A stretch of 56,032 nt of DNA from CAYXLI01 sp964464925 (GCA_964464925.1 CAYXLI010000036.1:1-56032); one strand, 5' to 3'; shown: positions 34,301 through 42,441, counted from the first letter of the stretch. Numbers and translations: made by a program. The notes: generated from the letters alone by a model not told the origin.

Positions 34301-35097
34301 CCACGCTGCGCAAGCGATTTTCCGGCGGCCTCCTGGTCGGCGCCGCTTACACATTCGGGAAGTCCATTGATAATCAGTCGGTAGATCCGGTGGGCGCATC
34401 CTCCGGCGGTGGTCTCAGCACCACGAACTCGCGCACTCCCGTGGATACCCGCGACTGGCGCCTAGAGCGTGCCCGTTCCGATTTCGATCGCACCCACACC
34501 TTCACCGCAAACTGGATCTACGATCTGCCGTTTGGCAAAGGTAAGCAGTTTCTCGGCTCCGCATCCGGCATCGCGAACCAGATCGTCGGCGGCTGGAGCC
34601 TCAGCGGTCTCGGCACCGCGATGTCAGGCGAACCGTTCAGCGTGCGCAGCGGAGTCCGCACGTCGAACTTTTCCCACGATTCCCGCGCCGCCATCGTCGG
34701 TGACACGCCGATACCTCGTCTGCAGGAACTGGCCGGAGTTCCCGGACCCGTGCTGTTCGCGGACGCCGGCGGATTCCGTATCCCCGATCCGGGCGACACC
34801 GGCGCGGCGCGCAATATCTTCGAAGCGCCCGGCTACTGGAATATCGATCTGGCCGTTCAGAAGAAGTTTGCGGTCAACGAGCGCGTGAACTTCCAATTTC
34901 GTGCCGAAGCTTTCAACGCGTTCAACCACGCGAACTTCGACAATCCCAGAGATGCTTCAGGAGGTTCGAATAGCATCCTCTCGGGTACCTTCGGCCGCAC
35001 GTGCTGTGCTGCCGTCGCTCCCCCGAGCACACAGACCATCATCCAAACCGGCGAATCGGCCCGTGTAATCCAATTCGCCCTAAAACTCCAATTCTAA
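31360..35097 (+). CDS. Oar-like TonB-dependent outer-membrane receptor
   Basis: This 1245-aa outer-membrane protein has a signal peptide (LIATSFVLCSVALAQ) and a carboxypeptidase-regulatory (CarboxypepD_reg) beta domain at about 25-110. A plug domain follows (about 115-230, with VVSQKAIVDLPLNGRNPFSLLVLEPGV and NSGANISVATRGGTNQIHG). The C-terminal beta-barrel (about 240-1245) has the acidobacterial Oar pattern (LRRNMTLSYGVRWE, FNVQHELPGSMVAQVGYVARRGTHLFRAYDVNQ) and ends in the aromatic-rich VIQFALKLQF. Such receptors are abundant in Acidobacteriota and probably take up polymers. No TonB is nearby. Its stop is one base before a palindrome. Confidence 0.93.
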   Translation: MIRHWVYRLIATSFVLCSVALAQTSTSSISGTVSDSSGALIPGAAVTVTNEETGIVNQQTTTDAGLFSFAALPVGKYTVAVEYKGFKTSKRTGNVLVVNTPLNVDIALEIGEATDVVNVEAAPEALQVTNSVIGNVVSQKAIVDLPLNGRNPFSLLVLEPGVVQRSAGGAGSGIHVNGSRDRSSNVTIDGIEANESTVPNPLSNLYRLNPDNVQEYKVTTSNASAEEGRNSGANISVATRGGTNQIHGTLFYFFRNTALNSNDFFSNATGTPRPDIKLNQYGFEVGGPVIKNRTFFFGSWSGQQINFSQPIDQTYGFPLLYQPSAISGVYRYFAPDPNAPFVLNGKRIVRNDPSLVDSRGNLVPGVRTCASPTDRNCVASVNMFAADPRGIGLDAVVGRLLKSLPSPNSVSNGDGLNTGTYAWAPPTQQRGPNWMARIDHTLSAKDSIFVRYLNGIQNTLKGDPLNSRPQLYPNTAPLGEVFRTSRNFAVGYRRVISPRVVNEFTAGLSRFILLFTQGEASPDWPNIPAYGRSSGTAFNYIDPPLLNTPRTARAVTTPQFLDNLSIVAGSHVIRTGFNFRFYQHNDQRGQPGGTNVTPTMSFSQNIRSIPGFQLPAGIDAQDGSRLLGAMNDLLGIPSRLSQVFLGDLKSDTFLPFRTGNSVTMWVEGQRLKQYNAYIQDEWKLRRNMTLSYGVRWEANPAPTEAGGRVYVPNKSITGSEGDVTFVHAERWYQRNNLNALAPRLALTYSPTARTVIRTGYGIAFDTISSFQVTAVAGKVPGLTTSCSATVAGATTPGCSPVPDKRLAEGFPNELGAPTVKPSSFLTLPKQYLNNAPTLTVFDPQLKIPTVHQWNFNVQHELPGSMVAQVGYVARRGTHLFRAYDVNQINADGILPLFRDLQSKSPAAVPIPFQVLPAEKDAFNSFLTSAQTTADLKQNAAGNFAGRLEQVTLQAKLRPNQQFNTITYLDSGGDSYYHSLQATLRKRFSGGLLVGAAYTFGKSIDNQSVDPVGASSGGGLSTTNSRTPVDTRDWRLERARSDFDRTHTFTANWIYDLPFGKGKQFLGSASGIANQIVGGWSLSGLGTAMSGEPFSVRSGVRTSNFSHDSRAAIVGDTPIPRLQELAGVPGPVLFADAGGFRIPDPGDTGAARNIFEAPGYWNIDLAVQKKFAVNERVNFQFRAEAFNAFNHANFDNPRDASGGSNSILSGTFGRTCCAAVAPPSTQTIIQTGESARVIQFALKLQF

Positions 35098-35116
35098 GAT
35101 GGGGTCAGACCCCATC
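35098..35116. repeat. REP-like palindrome (GATGGGG TCAGA CCCCATC)
   Basis: A perfect 7-bp inverted repeat with 5-nt loop fills the 21-bp gap between the convergent receptor and esterase genes. The GGGGTCAGACCCC core resembles repetitive extragenic palindromes associated with RAYT transposases in many genomes. It could also act as a terminator. Confidence 0.55.
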
Positions 35117-35118
35117 GA

Positions 35119-35808
35119 TTACCTTACAATTAGCGGTTCGATCGCCCGCATCACCGTATCCGCCACCACCTGGTTGCCCTCCGGGGTCGGATGAATTCCA
35201 TCGGACCCCAGCAATCCCGGCCGCTTCGCCAGTTGTTTCGCAATATCGGATAACAGAAACGGAATCAGCGTCAACTTATACTGATCCGCCAGCTCCCGGT
35301 ACATCGTCTCGAAGCTTCGAATATAGTCGGCGCCGTAGTTCGGCGGGAGTGACATACCCGCGAGCACCACACGGATCCCCGCCTTCTGAAACGTCTCAAT
35401 CATCGTCTCCAGATTCTTGCGCGAGGCCGCCGTCGGAATTCCGCGCAGGCCATCATTACCCCCAAGTTCCAGCACCAGAATCTGCGGCTTGGCGTCAATC
35501 GCCGCCTGCATTCGGTTGACCCCGTCAGATGTCGTATCGCCGCTTGCCCCCTGGTTCACCACTCGCCAGGCGTACCCCTTCGCATCGATTCGTTTCTGCA
35601 GAAGATCCGGAAAACTCACGCCTTGGTCGGCCCCAACTTCCGAAAGGCTATCCCCGAAAATCAGCAGCACCTTGCGAGAGTCTGATACTTTCGGAGCCTG
35701 CACGCGCGTCTGCTCTACGGGAGCGGACTGCTGCGTCTCCTCACTTTTGTTGCATCCGGTTATCACCAGATACGTCAGAACCAATAGGGCGATCCGAACA
35801 ACAGCCAT
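35119..35808 (-). CDS. tesA: SGNH/GDSL arylesterase, lipoprotein (TesA-like)
   Basis: This 229-aa enzyme has the four SGNH blocks: GDSLSEVG (Ser nucleophile), QGASGDTT (Gly), ELGGNDGLRG (Asn) and DGIHPTPEG (His, with Asp). The N-terminus MAVVRIALLVLTYLVITGCNKSE has a lipobox (VITGC), so it is a lipoprotein. I chose ATG 35808 for this reason rather than the longer frame from 35865. The nearest relative by gene layout is E. coli TesA, a thioesterase/lysophospholipase, which is also divergent from an ABC transporter pair. Only 32 bases separate it from that pair here. Confidence 0.92.
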   Translation of the reverse strand: MAVVRIALLVLTYLVITGCNKSEETQQSAPVEQTRVQAPKVSDSRKVLLIFGDSLSEVGADQGVSFPDLLQKRIDAKGYAWRVVNQGASGDTTSDGVNRMQAAIDAKPQILVLELGGNDGLRGIPTAASRKNLETMIETFQKAGIRVVLAGMSLPPNYGADYIRSFETMYRELADQYKLTLIPFLLSDIAKQLAKRPGLLGSDGIHPTPEGNQVVADTVMRAIEPLIVR

Positions 35809-35840
35809 AATTAAAATGTACCGGCCCACTACGATCCCGA

Positions 35841-36515
35841 ATGATTGACGTACGCGGAGTGACAAAAGTAATCGATACCGGCACGCACCGCGTGGAGATC
35901 CTGAGAGGCATTGACCTTCATATACCGAAGGGGCAATTCGCGGCTATCATGGGCTCGTCCGGTAGCGGGAAGAGCACGCTCCTTGGCCTGCTTGCTGGTT
36001 TGGATGCACCATCTACCGGCAAAATCTTCCTCGACGGCCACGAGATCACGGGATTGCCCGAAGACCGCCTCGCTGTGCTCCGAGGCCGCAAAATCGGGTT
36101 TGTCTTCCAGAGCTACCAACTCATTCCGACCCTGACGGCAGAGGAAAATGTTCTACTTCCGCACGAGTTGGTCGGCGGTAACGGGAACGGTCGCTCACGT
36201 GCGCGGCAGTTGTTGGAAAATGTCGGCCTCGCGGATCGTATGGATCACTATCCGGTCCAACTCTCTGGCGGTGAACAGCAGCGTGTCGCTCTTGCCCGCG
36301 CCTTCATGGTGAAGCCTGCGATCTTGCTCGCTGATGAGCCGACAGGCAACCTCGACAGCGTCAATGGCCGGCACATTCTCGATTTGCTCATCAGCCTGAA
36401 CGCCCAGGAAGGCACAACACTCGTGCTCGTAACGCACGATCAGCAACTCGCCTCCTACGCGACTCGCCGCATCACACTCAAAGACGGACTGATCGTCTCG
36501 GACGAATCGCAATGA
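35841..36515 (+). CDS. ybbA: ABC transporter ATP-binding protein (YbbA/LolD-like)
   Basis: This 224-aa ATPase has Walker A GSSGSGKSTLLGLL, the Q-loop FVFQSYQL, signature LSGGEQQRVALARAF and Walker B ILLADEPTGNLDS with H-loop TLVLVTHDQQ. It is the LolD/MacB/YbbA kind that pairs with FtsX-type permeases. The permease gene overlaps it by four bases (ATGA). The divergent TesA-like gene repeats the E. coli tesA-ybbA-ybbP arrangement. Its substrate is unknown; YbbAP relatives handle lipids or hydrophobic compounds (inference). Confidence 0.95.
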   Translation: MIDVRGVTKVIDTGTHRVEILRGIDLHIPKGQFAAIMGSSGSGKSTLLGLLAGLDAPSTGKIFLDGHEITGLPEDRLAVLRGRKIGFVFQSYQLIPTLTAEENVLLPHELVGGNGNGRSRARQLLENVGLADRMDHYPVQLSGGEQQRVALARAFMVKPAILLADEPTGNLDSVNGRHILDLLISLNAQEGTTLVLVTHDQQLASYATRRITLKDGLIVSDESQ

Positions 36516-39067
36516 ACTTCCTGAGAACTGCCGTGCGGATTGCCTGGCGCGAGTCTCGGGCAAGCAGCACCAAATTCTTCTTCGTTGTCATCGCGGTTGC
36601 TATCGGCGTCGGGTCATTGACTGGCGTGCGTGGTTTTAGCCAGTCTCTTGCAATCTTGCTGACGCGGGAAGCGCGTACACTGATGTCAGCCGATATTGCC
36701 GTTCGCTTAAACGCGCAGCTCTCACCGGAGCAGGCGGCCGCGGTCGAGGAACTCTCGCACAAAGTGACGGTCACGCGCGTGACCGAAACGTTGTCGATGG
36801 TCGGCTCTTCGAAGGCACACGATCCCGTCGCCGTCCAGGTCAAAGCCGTCGACCCGCGGTACTATCCTCTCTACGGAAAGCTCAGCTACGAACCGGCAAA
36901 AGTACTCCCGGATTTGTTGCAGCCGGATGCGGTGCTTGTCTCTGACGATTTGCGGCTGCGCCTTAACGTCACAGTCGGGGATTCCATTCGCGTCGGAATG
37001 GGTGACTTCCGCATCGCCGGAGTGCTCATTTCCGAACCGGACCGGCTGATGAGCGGCCCATCCATCGGTCCTCGTGTCATGCTCAGTCGCGAGGGACTGA
37101 ACCGGACGAACCTGATTCAACTCGGCAGCCGCGCTCCGCAACGCATTCTGATCAAGGCTGGTGCGCTGAGTGTGAGCTCGATCCGGGCGGAGCTGAGGAA
37201 GCGTTTTCCGGATGATCAGGTTCAGGACTATCGCGACGTCAATGCGAATATCACGCGAACCCTCGACTTCGCTACCAGCTTTCTCAGTCTGGTCAGCATG
37301 ATCGCACTGATCGTCGGCGGCGTCGGAGTAGCCACGGCGATGAACTCCCACCTGCGGCAAAAAATGGATTCGATTGCGGTCATGAAGTCCATCGGCGGCC
37401 GCTCGGGCCAGGTTGTGCAAATCTATGTCGTGCAGGCGCTGCTGCTCGGTCTCGCAGGGGGAATCATCGGAGTCGTTATCGGCAGCGCGGTTCAACACAT
37501 CTTTCCAGGAATTCTCGAGCGGTATTTTCAGATCAAGGCCAGCGTGCCTTGGGTTCCTTCGTCTGCTCTGCAAGGGATAGCGGCCGGTTTGCTCACAACG
37601 CTGCTGTTCACCGTGCCGCCGCTTTTGAGCATCCGCCAGATCCGTCCGGCGCTCATCTTCCGCCGGGACATGCCCGAGGTAAGGCCATCCTGGCGCCAAC
37701 GCTTCCGGGATTCGCGCGAGAGCCTGCTCGCCGGTGCGGGAATCATCCTCGGCGTTGGTGCTCTCTCGCTCTGGTTGATCGGCGGCCCGCGGGATCAGGC
37801 AGTGCGCGTCGCGTCTTATTTCGTCGGGGGACTGCTCACAAGTCTGCTGCTGTTGGCGGGCGTGGCATGGTTGCTCCTGCGCTCCCTGAAGGCATTCCTT
37901 GCGGCGTCAAAGTGGAATTTGCCGATGGGCCTGCGCCACGGCATCGCGAATCTCTATCGTCCGGGTAGCCACTCGACAGCCATCCTTACTTCTCTTGGAA
38001 TCGGGGTGATGTTCACGCTGACGGTCTACATCGTTCAGCACTCGATGCTGGAAGACATCGCCCGCAGCGCCCCTCCCGGAATGGCGAACGTCTTTCTGCT
38101 CGATATCTCGGAATCGCAGCGTGGCCCTTTGTTGGATTTGCTCAATCATCAGCCGGGAGTTCACCCCTCCGCCGAAACCGTCGGTGTCGTCAGTTCCCGT
38201 CTAGTAGCCGTCGATGGAACCCGCATGGAAGATTGGAAGGTGAATGGCCGCACGCGCCGCATCGGCGGAAGAACTGTACTCACCGCTGCCGCCAACCTGC
38301 CGCAAGGGACCAACATCGTGGACGGTCATTGGTGGGGTTCACGGAACACGGCGGAGCCGCTCGTCTCGGTATCGGAAGGCATGGCGCGTTACCTGAATTT
38401 GAAGGTCGGCATGGAACTCGAATGGAACGCGTTCGGCAAACCGCTGCATGCCCGCCTGGCCAGCATTCATCGTATGGATCCGCACCGGCTCGTTTCGCGG
38501 CTCGATTTCGTCACCAGCCCCGGTGTCCTGCAGGGCTTGCCGACCGTCTATTACTGCGGTGTTCGCGTCGATCCGGATCGCGTTGCGGAACTTCAGCGCG
38601 TGTCGTTTGAGAAATTTCCGACAGTAACTGTCATCAACATGGCAGACCTCATCATGAGAATCCAGGAAGTGGTCAGCCAGGTATCGCTTATCATCCGTTT
38701 CATCTCGGCATTTGCCATTCTGGCCGGAGCTACCATCCTCGCGTCCAGCGTCGCCGGCACGCGCTTCCGGCGTATCCGCGAGGTCGTCATCCTGAAGACG
38801 CTCGGCGCAACACGCGCCCGCATCGCAACAATCTTCTCGGCGGAGTTTCTCATCCTCGGAACCGTGGCCGGACTGATGGGAGCCTTGCTCGCCAGTGGCT
38901 TCTCTGCGTTGGTGATGAAGCGCCTGATGAAACTCGACTACCACCCCGATCTCACCGTCAGTGGACTCTCGATCCTGATGACGGCTTTGATTGCCACGGT
39001 CGCGGGTTGGCTGGCGAGCTTTCGGATTCTTGGTCAGAAACCTCTGGAGATTCTTCGCGAGGAGTGA
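36512..39067 (+). CDS. ybbP: FtsX-family ABC permease (YbbP-like)
   Basis: This 851-aa permease has two FtsX/MacB-type halves: an N-terminal transmembrane helix, a periplasmic domain, a helix bundle around 265-460 (SLVSMIALIVGGVGVATAM, LLGLAGGIIGVVIGS). A second periplasmic part and a C-terminal bundle follow (about 715-845, with VVILKTLGATRARIATIF and LGTVAGLMGALLASGFSAL). This two-bundle layout matches the YbbP-type permeases of about 800 aa. Its stop overlaps the 3' end of the convergent M28 peptidase gene by about 110 bases. Confidence 0.93.
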   Translation: MNFLRTAVRIAWRESRASSTKFFFVVIAVAIGVGSLTGVRGFSQSLAILLTREARTLMSADIAVRLNAQLSPEQAAAVEELSHKVTVTRVTETLSMVGSSKAHDPVAVQVKAVDPRYYPLYGKLSYEPAKVLPDLLQPDAVLVSDDLRLRLNVTVGDSIRVGMGDFRIAGVLISEPDRLMSGPSIGPRVMLSREGLNRTNLIQLGSRAPQRILIKAGALSVSSIRAELRKRFPDDQVQDYRDVNANITRTLDFATSFLSLVSMIALIVGGVGVATAMNSHLRQKMDSIAVMKSIGGRSGQVVQIYVVQALLLGLAGGIIGVVIGSAVQHIFPGILERYFQIKASVPWVPSSALQGIAAGLLTTLLFTVPPLLSIRQIRPALIFRRDMPEVRPSWRQRFRDSRESLLAGAGIILGVGALSLWLIGGPRDQAVRVASYFVGGLLTSLLLLAGVAWLLLRSLKAFLAASKWNLPMGLRHGIANLYRPGSHSTAILTSLGIGVMFTLTVYIVQHSMLEDIARSAPPGMANVFLLDISESQRGPLLDLLNHQPGVHPSAETVGVVSSRLVAVDGTRMEDWKVNGRTRRIGGRTVLTAAANLPQGTNIVDGHWWGSRNTAEPLVSVSEGMARYLNLKVGMELEWNAFGKPLHARLASIHRMDPHRLVSRLDFVTSPGVLQGLPTVYYCGVRVDPDRVAELQRVSFEKFPTVTVINMADLIMRIQEVVSQVSLIIRFISAFAILAGATILASSVAGTRFRRIREVVILKTLGATRARIATIFSAEFLILGTVAGLMGALLASGFSALVMKRLMKLDYHPDLTVSGLSILMTALIATVAGWLASFRILGQKPLEILREE

Positions 39068-40058
39068 ATTTCTTCAGCCACTTCGGCGCAACCGGATTGT
39101 TGGCAATGGCGATCACCGCAGTCGCGATCATATCGTCCACGCTCGCCATATTCTCATAGTCGAGCTTCTGCCATTCGTCCGTGACCGCGTGATAGTCCGG
39201 AAAGTCCCACGCCACGCCGACGGTGTGCGCCGGGATACCGTGCTTCGCAAACGAGTAGTTGTCGCTCCGCTCGTAGGTGTCTCCGCGGTGATCGCCGGCA
39301 ACCGTAATTCCTGTCTGCGCCCCGGCTTCCACCAGCACTTTGGCGATGTCTGTCATCTCGAATCCGGTAACCTGCGCCTTTCGGATCAGCGGACCTTTGG
39401 GATCGTCCGTCCGGCCTACCTGCTCCAGGTTGATGTTGGCCACGGTGCGCTCCAGCGGTACAGCGGGGTGTTCGGCGTAGTAGGCCGACCCCCACAATCC
39501 CTTCTCTTCACCGAAAAATGTGAGGAATACTATGCTGCGTTTCGGTCGCGGAGACCGGCGCGACAGTGTCCGCGCAATCTCGATCACGCTTGCGCTTCCG
39601 CTGGCATCGTCGTTTGCGCCGTGATAGATCCGGTCGCCGGTTTCTCCTTCGCCTTTCATCCCCAAATGATCGTAGTGCGACGAGACCACGACGTAGGTCT
39701 TCGCCAGTTCGGGGTCAGATCCCTTCAGAATGCCGATAACGTTGCTGGCCTTTTTTCCGTCTGGGAAGACCCGCGTTTGCAGATAGCTGTTCTGTTCCAG
39801 CGGTTGAAGGCCCGCCGAGCGAAACTGCGAAGCAATGTATTCAGCCGCAATATCGAGCCCGCGGGAAGGCGTACCCCGACCCTCCAGTAGATCCGAGGCG
39901 AGGAATTGCACGTCCCCTTTCAGAGCATCGGGACTGACCTTGACCGAATCTGCGTGTACGAGAGAAAACGCTAGAAACAGAAGAGGAGTTGAACGAAAGA
40001 GCACTGCATGTAGGACCGCTCCCGGGCGGCGGCGGTTACTGTTTCTTGCGCCGCACAC
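38958..40058 (-). CDS. M28-family zinc aminopeptidase, exported
   Basis: This up to 366-aa enzyme has two-zinc M28 landmarks: VVVSSHYDHLGMKG (His ligand), IYHGANDDASGSASVIEIA (Asp), TFFGEEKGLWGS (Glu-Glu) and TDIAKVLVEAGAQ, with a late His in DYHAVTDEWQKLD. It has a signal peptide (VLFRSTPLLFLAFSLVHA). The start is a GTG; a GTG at 40004 is also possible. The extended tail (about 330-366, EESPEVSDQESESSP) lies over the end of ybbP. It starts five bases after the stop of the unknown gene upstream. Confidence 0.88.
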   Translation of the reverse strand: MCGARNSNRRRPGAVLHAVLFRSTPLLFLAFSLVHADSVKVSPDALKGDVQFLASDLLEGRGTPSRGLDIAAEYIASQFRSAGLQPLEQNSYLQTRVFPDGKKASNVIGILKGSDPELAKTYVVVSSHYDHLGMKGEGETGDRIYHGANDDASGSASVIEIARTLSRRSPRPKRSIVFLTFFGEEKGLWGSAYYAEHPAVPLERTVANINLEQVGRTDDPKGPLIRKAQVTGFEMTDIAKVLVEAGAQTGITVAGDHRGDTYERSDNYSFAKHGIPAHTVGVAWDFPDYHAVTDEWQKLDYENMASVDDMIATAVIAIANNPVAPKWLKKFTPREESPEVSDQESESSPANPRPWQSKPSSGSRVH

Positions 40059-40063
40059 GCTGC

Positions 40064-40966
40064 TTACCCCAGTGCCTTCTGGGTTAAGGACACGTGATCC
40101 CGTGAAAACTGTTCGGCGGCGGCTTTTAGGTAGGGCTTATATTCGTCGTACCAATACCGGACATAGCCCTTTTCATGTATCTCATTGAGCGAGCGAGAGT
40201 AGTGCAGTAAAAGTGTGTCGGCGAACATACCGCCCGTCGTTCGTACGGCGACCACTGCGGACTGACCCAGCCAGAGGAGGTTGTCCGGCAGCTTGGCCAC
40301 CGCGGAGAGCGCCATTAGAGTGGAGACGACAAAGACCGGCTGTCCTTGCCGAATGGCTTCGGCTCGTAAATTCGCCCAACGCTGCCAGAGCAGGTCGAGC
40401 GGCGGAAGACTCGGGTTGGGAAGGCTGGCGGCATTCGCGCGCAGTTGTTCCCATTCTTTCCGGAGTCCCTGAATATCCAGCGGCGGCAGGTTGACCGTGC
40501 GCACCGCATGACCCGCAGTCCGTTCGAGTCCGTCCAGGAGTTGCTCGATGCTCTCGAACTCCTCGCCAGGCTCCAGAAGTCCTTCTTCTTGGAGGCTGCC
40601 GGCGATCTCTCGAATCAGTTGCTTACCCGCACCGGATAGGTCCGCCAAGGCAGCTAATACCCAGACCGGGGAAGCGTGAAAAGTAAGAATTCCTGCAAGT
40701 TCCACCCCATTGCTGGCAGTGCGCCGGATCAGGAAATTCTTTGCCAACTCCTCCCCCTCAGGATAGGTGCCATGCACCTCGCCAACCTGTTCAATCAGGA
40801 ACCGTAGCGTATTCTCGACCAGGCTTTCGTACAGGTACGTCTTTCTGAGAGCATCCGGGATCATGACTTTGCTGAGTTCCCGAAGCAAGCCACCGGACAA
40901 CGCACTGGCGGACCGGAGGACACGCTCGGGAAGAGAGAGCAGATACTGCGGTAGGGAACTGCCCAT
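40064..40966 (-). CDS. Unrecognised 300-aa protein between a MacA-like adaptor and an M28 peptidase
   Basis: I do not recognise the family. The protein has few charged stretches and several hydrophobic helices (GILTFHASPVWVLAALADL, GQPVFVVSTLMALSAVAKL, GMFADTLLLHYSRSL). It has a helical start (LPQYLLSLPERVLRSASAL) and an acidic middle (EEGLLEPGEEFESIEQLLDGLERT). It has no signal peptide and no obvious enzyme motif. It may be a peripheral membrane or scaffold protein. It lies six bases after the adaptor gene and five before the peptidase gene, so it is surely part of that unit. Confidence 0.55.
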   Translation of the reverse strand: MGSSLPQYLLSLPERVLRSASALSGGLLRELSKVMIPDALRKTYLYESLVENTLRFLIEQVGEVHGTYPEGEELAKNFLIRRTASNGVELAGILTFHASPVWVLAALADLSGAGKQLIREIAGSLQEEGLLEPGEEFESIEQLLDGLERTAGHAVRTVNLPPLDIQGLRKEWEQLRANAASLPNPSLPPLDLLWQRWANLRAEAIRQGQPVFVVSTLMALSAVAKLPDNLLWLGQSAVVAVRTTGGMFADTLLLHYSRSLNEIHEKGYVRYWYDEYKPYLKAAAEQFSRDHVSLTQKALG

Positions 40967-40972
40967 GCAGAG

Positions 40973-42283
40973 CTAGTTGAGCCGGACTTCTTCGCCTGTC
41001 TTGAGGCCTTCCAGAACCGCTGCATGTGTATCGTTCATTAGGCCGAGCTTCAGTTCGCGCTTTTCGAACCCGTCGCCCCTCTTAATGAAAGCGAATTTCT
41101 TGCCGTTTTCCGTGGTGATCGCGTTGCGCGGCACAAGCATCTGTTTGTCGGCTTTGTTCAGAATGACGTCGGCGCTCGCCGAGAGATCCGGAATGAGCCT
41201 CGGATCGGAGCCGTCAATCTGAAACCGGATCGGCACTGTTCGGATGTAGTAATTCTGCCGCCAGCCGCCCACCGCGAGCGCGCCGATGCTATAGATCTTC
41301 CCCGGAAACTCCAAGCCCGGAAACGCATCCAGTTTGATTCGGGCTGGCTGCCCGATCCGAAAGTTGCTGCTTTCCGCCTGGTTGACCGAACCCTCCAACT
41401 GCATAGTCTTAGGATTGACTACTTTCATGAACGGCTGGCCGGGAAACACACGGTCACCTTCCTGAATCTGCGCCATCTCGCCGCCGCGAAAGATCGGGGA
41501 CATCACCGCCAAACCGTCCATCGTGGCATGCATCGTGAAGCGTTGCACGTCGCCCTTATGCCGGTCACGGTGGCGTGTGTGGCGTTCCGAGGTCAATTGC
41601 AGAATCCGTAAGGACGCCGTCTCTGACGCATTTTGGAATTCCACATCCGCTTGTCGCTGCTTTAGATTCGCGGCTGCTTCCTCCAGAGAGAGTTGCAGAA
41701 GCTGGCGTTCTACATCGGTGCGGACTTCCGCCGCGGAAGCTTCCAGTTTGGCCTTGTCGTATTCCGATTTTGCCAGGCGCAGCGTCTGCTGTAGCGACTC
41801 TTTCTCAATCGCAATCTCGGCCTTGCGCTTTTCCACGTCGGCTTGCGCTGCTTCAATCGTGTCCGTGAGATCGTCCACGTGGTCCTGCATCGCCTGCGCA
41901 TCGATCTGGGCAATCAGTTGCCCCTTCTTTACCCAGGAGCCTGAGGGAGCTAGCTTCATCAGGATCAGGTCGCGGCTGCCCTCCGGGCCACGCATGATCG
42001 GAGCGCTGATGGCCTCGTAGCTACGCGCCGCGGTCTGGCCCCCTACGCGCACTGTTTGCTCGATCGTTCCCTCGGTTACTTTGGCTGTCTTGTAGACCGG
42101 CAGGCCCGCGGTCGGCTGCGATTTAGTTGCGGTCGCCTGATACAGGGCCCAGGCAATCCCCGCCAGTAACACAATTCCCAAAATCCATTTCCACGGAGAT
42201 CCCGGCTCCGGCTTCGCAGGAGCGGTTACGGGAGATGCCGGTTCGGGCGTTCGGACAGGGACCGGGTTGGAGACAGCCGACAT
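40973..42283 (-). CDS. HlyD/MacA-family periplasmic adaptor protein
   Basis: This 436-aa adaptor has one transmembrane helix (about 32-50: WILGIVLLAGIAWALYQA), a barrel-sandwich strand pair with GGQTAARSYEAIS, a long coiled coil (about 125-235), and beta-barrel and C-terminal domains (RIKLDAFPGLEFPGKI, RNAITTENGKKFAFIKRGD). It would link an inner-membrane transporter to an outer-membrane channel. The cognate transporter is probably the FtsX-type ABC pair convergent with it (inference). No outer-membrane channel of the TolC type lies in the window. Confidence 0.9.
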   Translation of the reverse strand: MSAVSNPVPVRTPEPASPVTAPAKPEPGSPWKWILGIVLLAGIAWALYQATATKSQPTAGLPVYKTAKVTEGTIEQTVRVGGQTAARSYEAISAPIMRGPEGSRDLILMKLAPSGSWVKKGQLIAQIDAQAMQDHVDDLTDTIEAAQADVEKRKAEIAIEKESLQQTLRLAKSEYDKAKLEASAAEVRTDVERQLLQLSLEEAAANLKQRQADVEFQNASETASLRILQLTSERHTRHRDRHKGDVQRFTMHATMDGLAVMSPIFRGGEMAQIQEGDRVFPGQPFMKVVNPKTMQLEGSVNQAESSNFRIGQPARIKLDAFPGLEFPGKIYSIGALAVGGWRQNYYIRTVPIRFQIDGSDPRLIPDLSASADVILNKADKQMLVPRNAITTENGKKFAFIKRGDGFEKRELKLGLMNDTHAAVLEGLKTGEEVRLN

Positions 42284-42441
42284 TGAAAAATAGACCTCAG
42301 GGAGCTTGGACGAGCAACTACCGCAAAAGGCGCGTACTTCGAAACAAAAGTTACACGTCCAGCAACTCTAACTGATTATACGTGTTTATTGTGCGCCCCG
42401 AATACCGCTCTGGTAAGCTGATCGCCGGAAGGAGCATGCGA

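Noticed and set aside
36722..37699. A 325-residue open frame on the minus strand over the permease gene
   Set aside because: It is antisense to the FtsX-type permease and its product is rich in Arg, His and Asp without structure.
39705..39730. A GGGGTCAGATCCC stretch resembling the palindrome at 35098
   Set aside because: It lies within the coding sequence of the M28 peptidase and its inverted repeat is imperfect, so it is more likely chance.
38991..39890. A 299-residue frame on the plus strand over the M28 peptidase gene
   Set aside because: It is a shadow of the peptidase gene, which has all M28 metal-ligand motifs.
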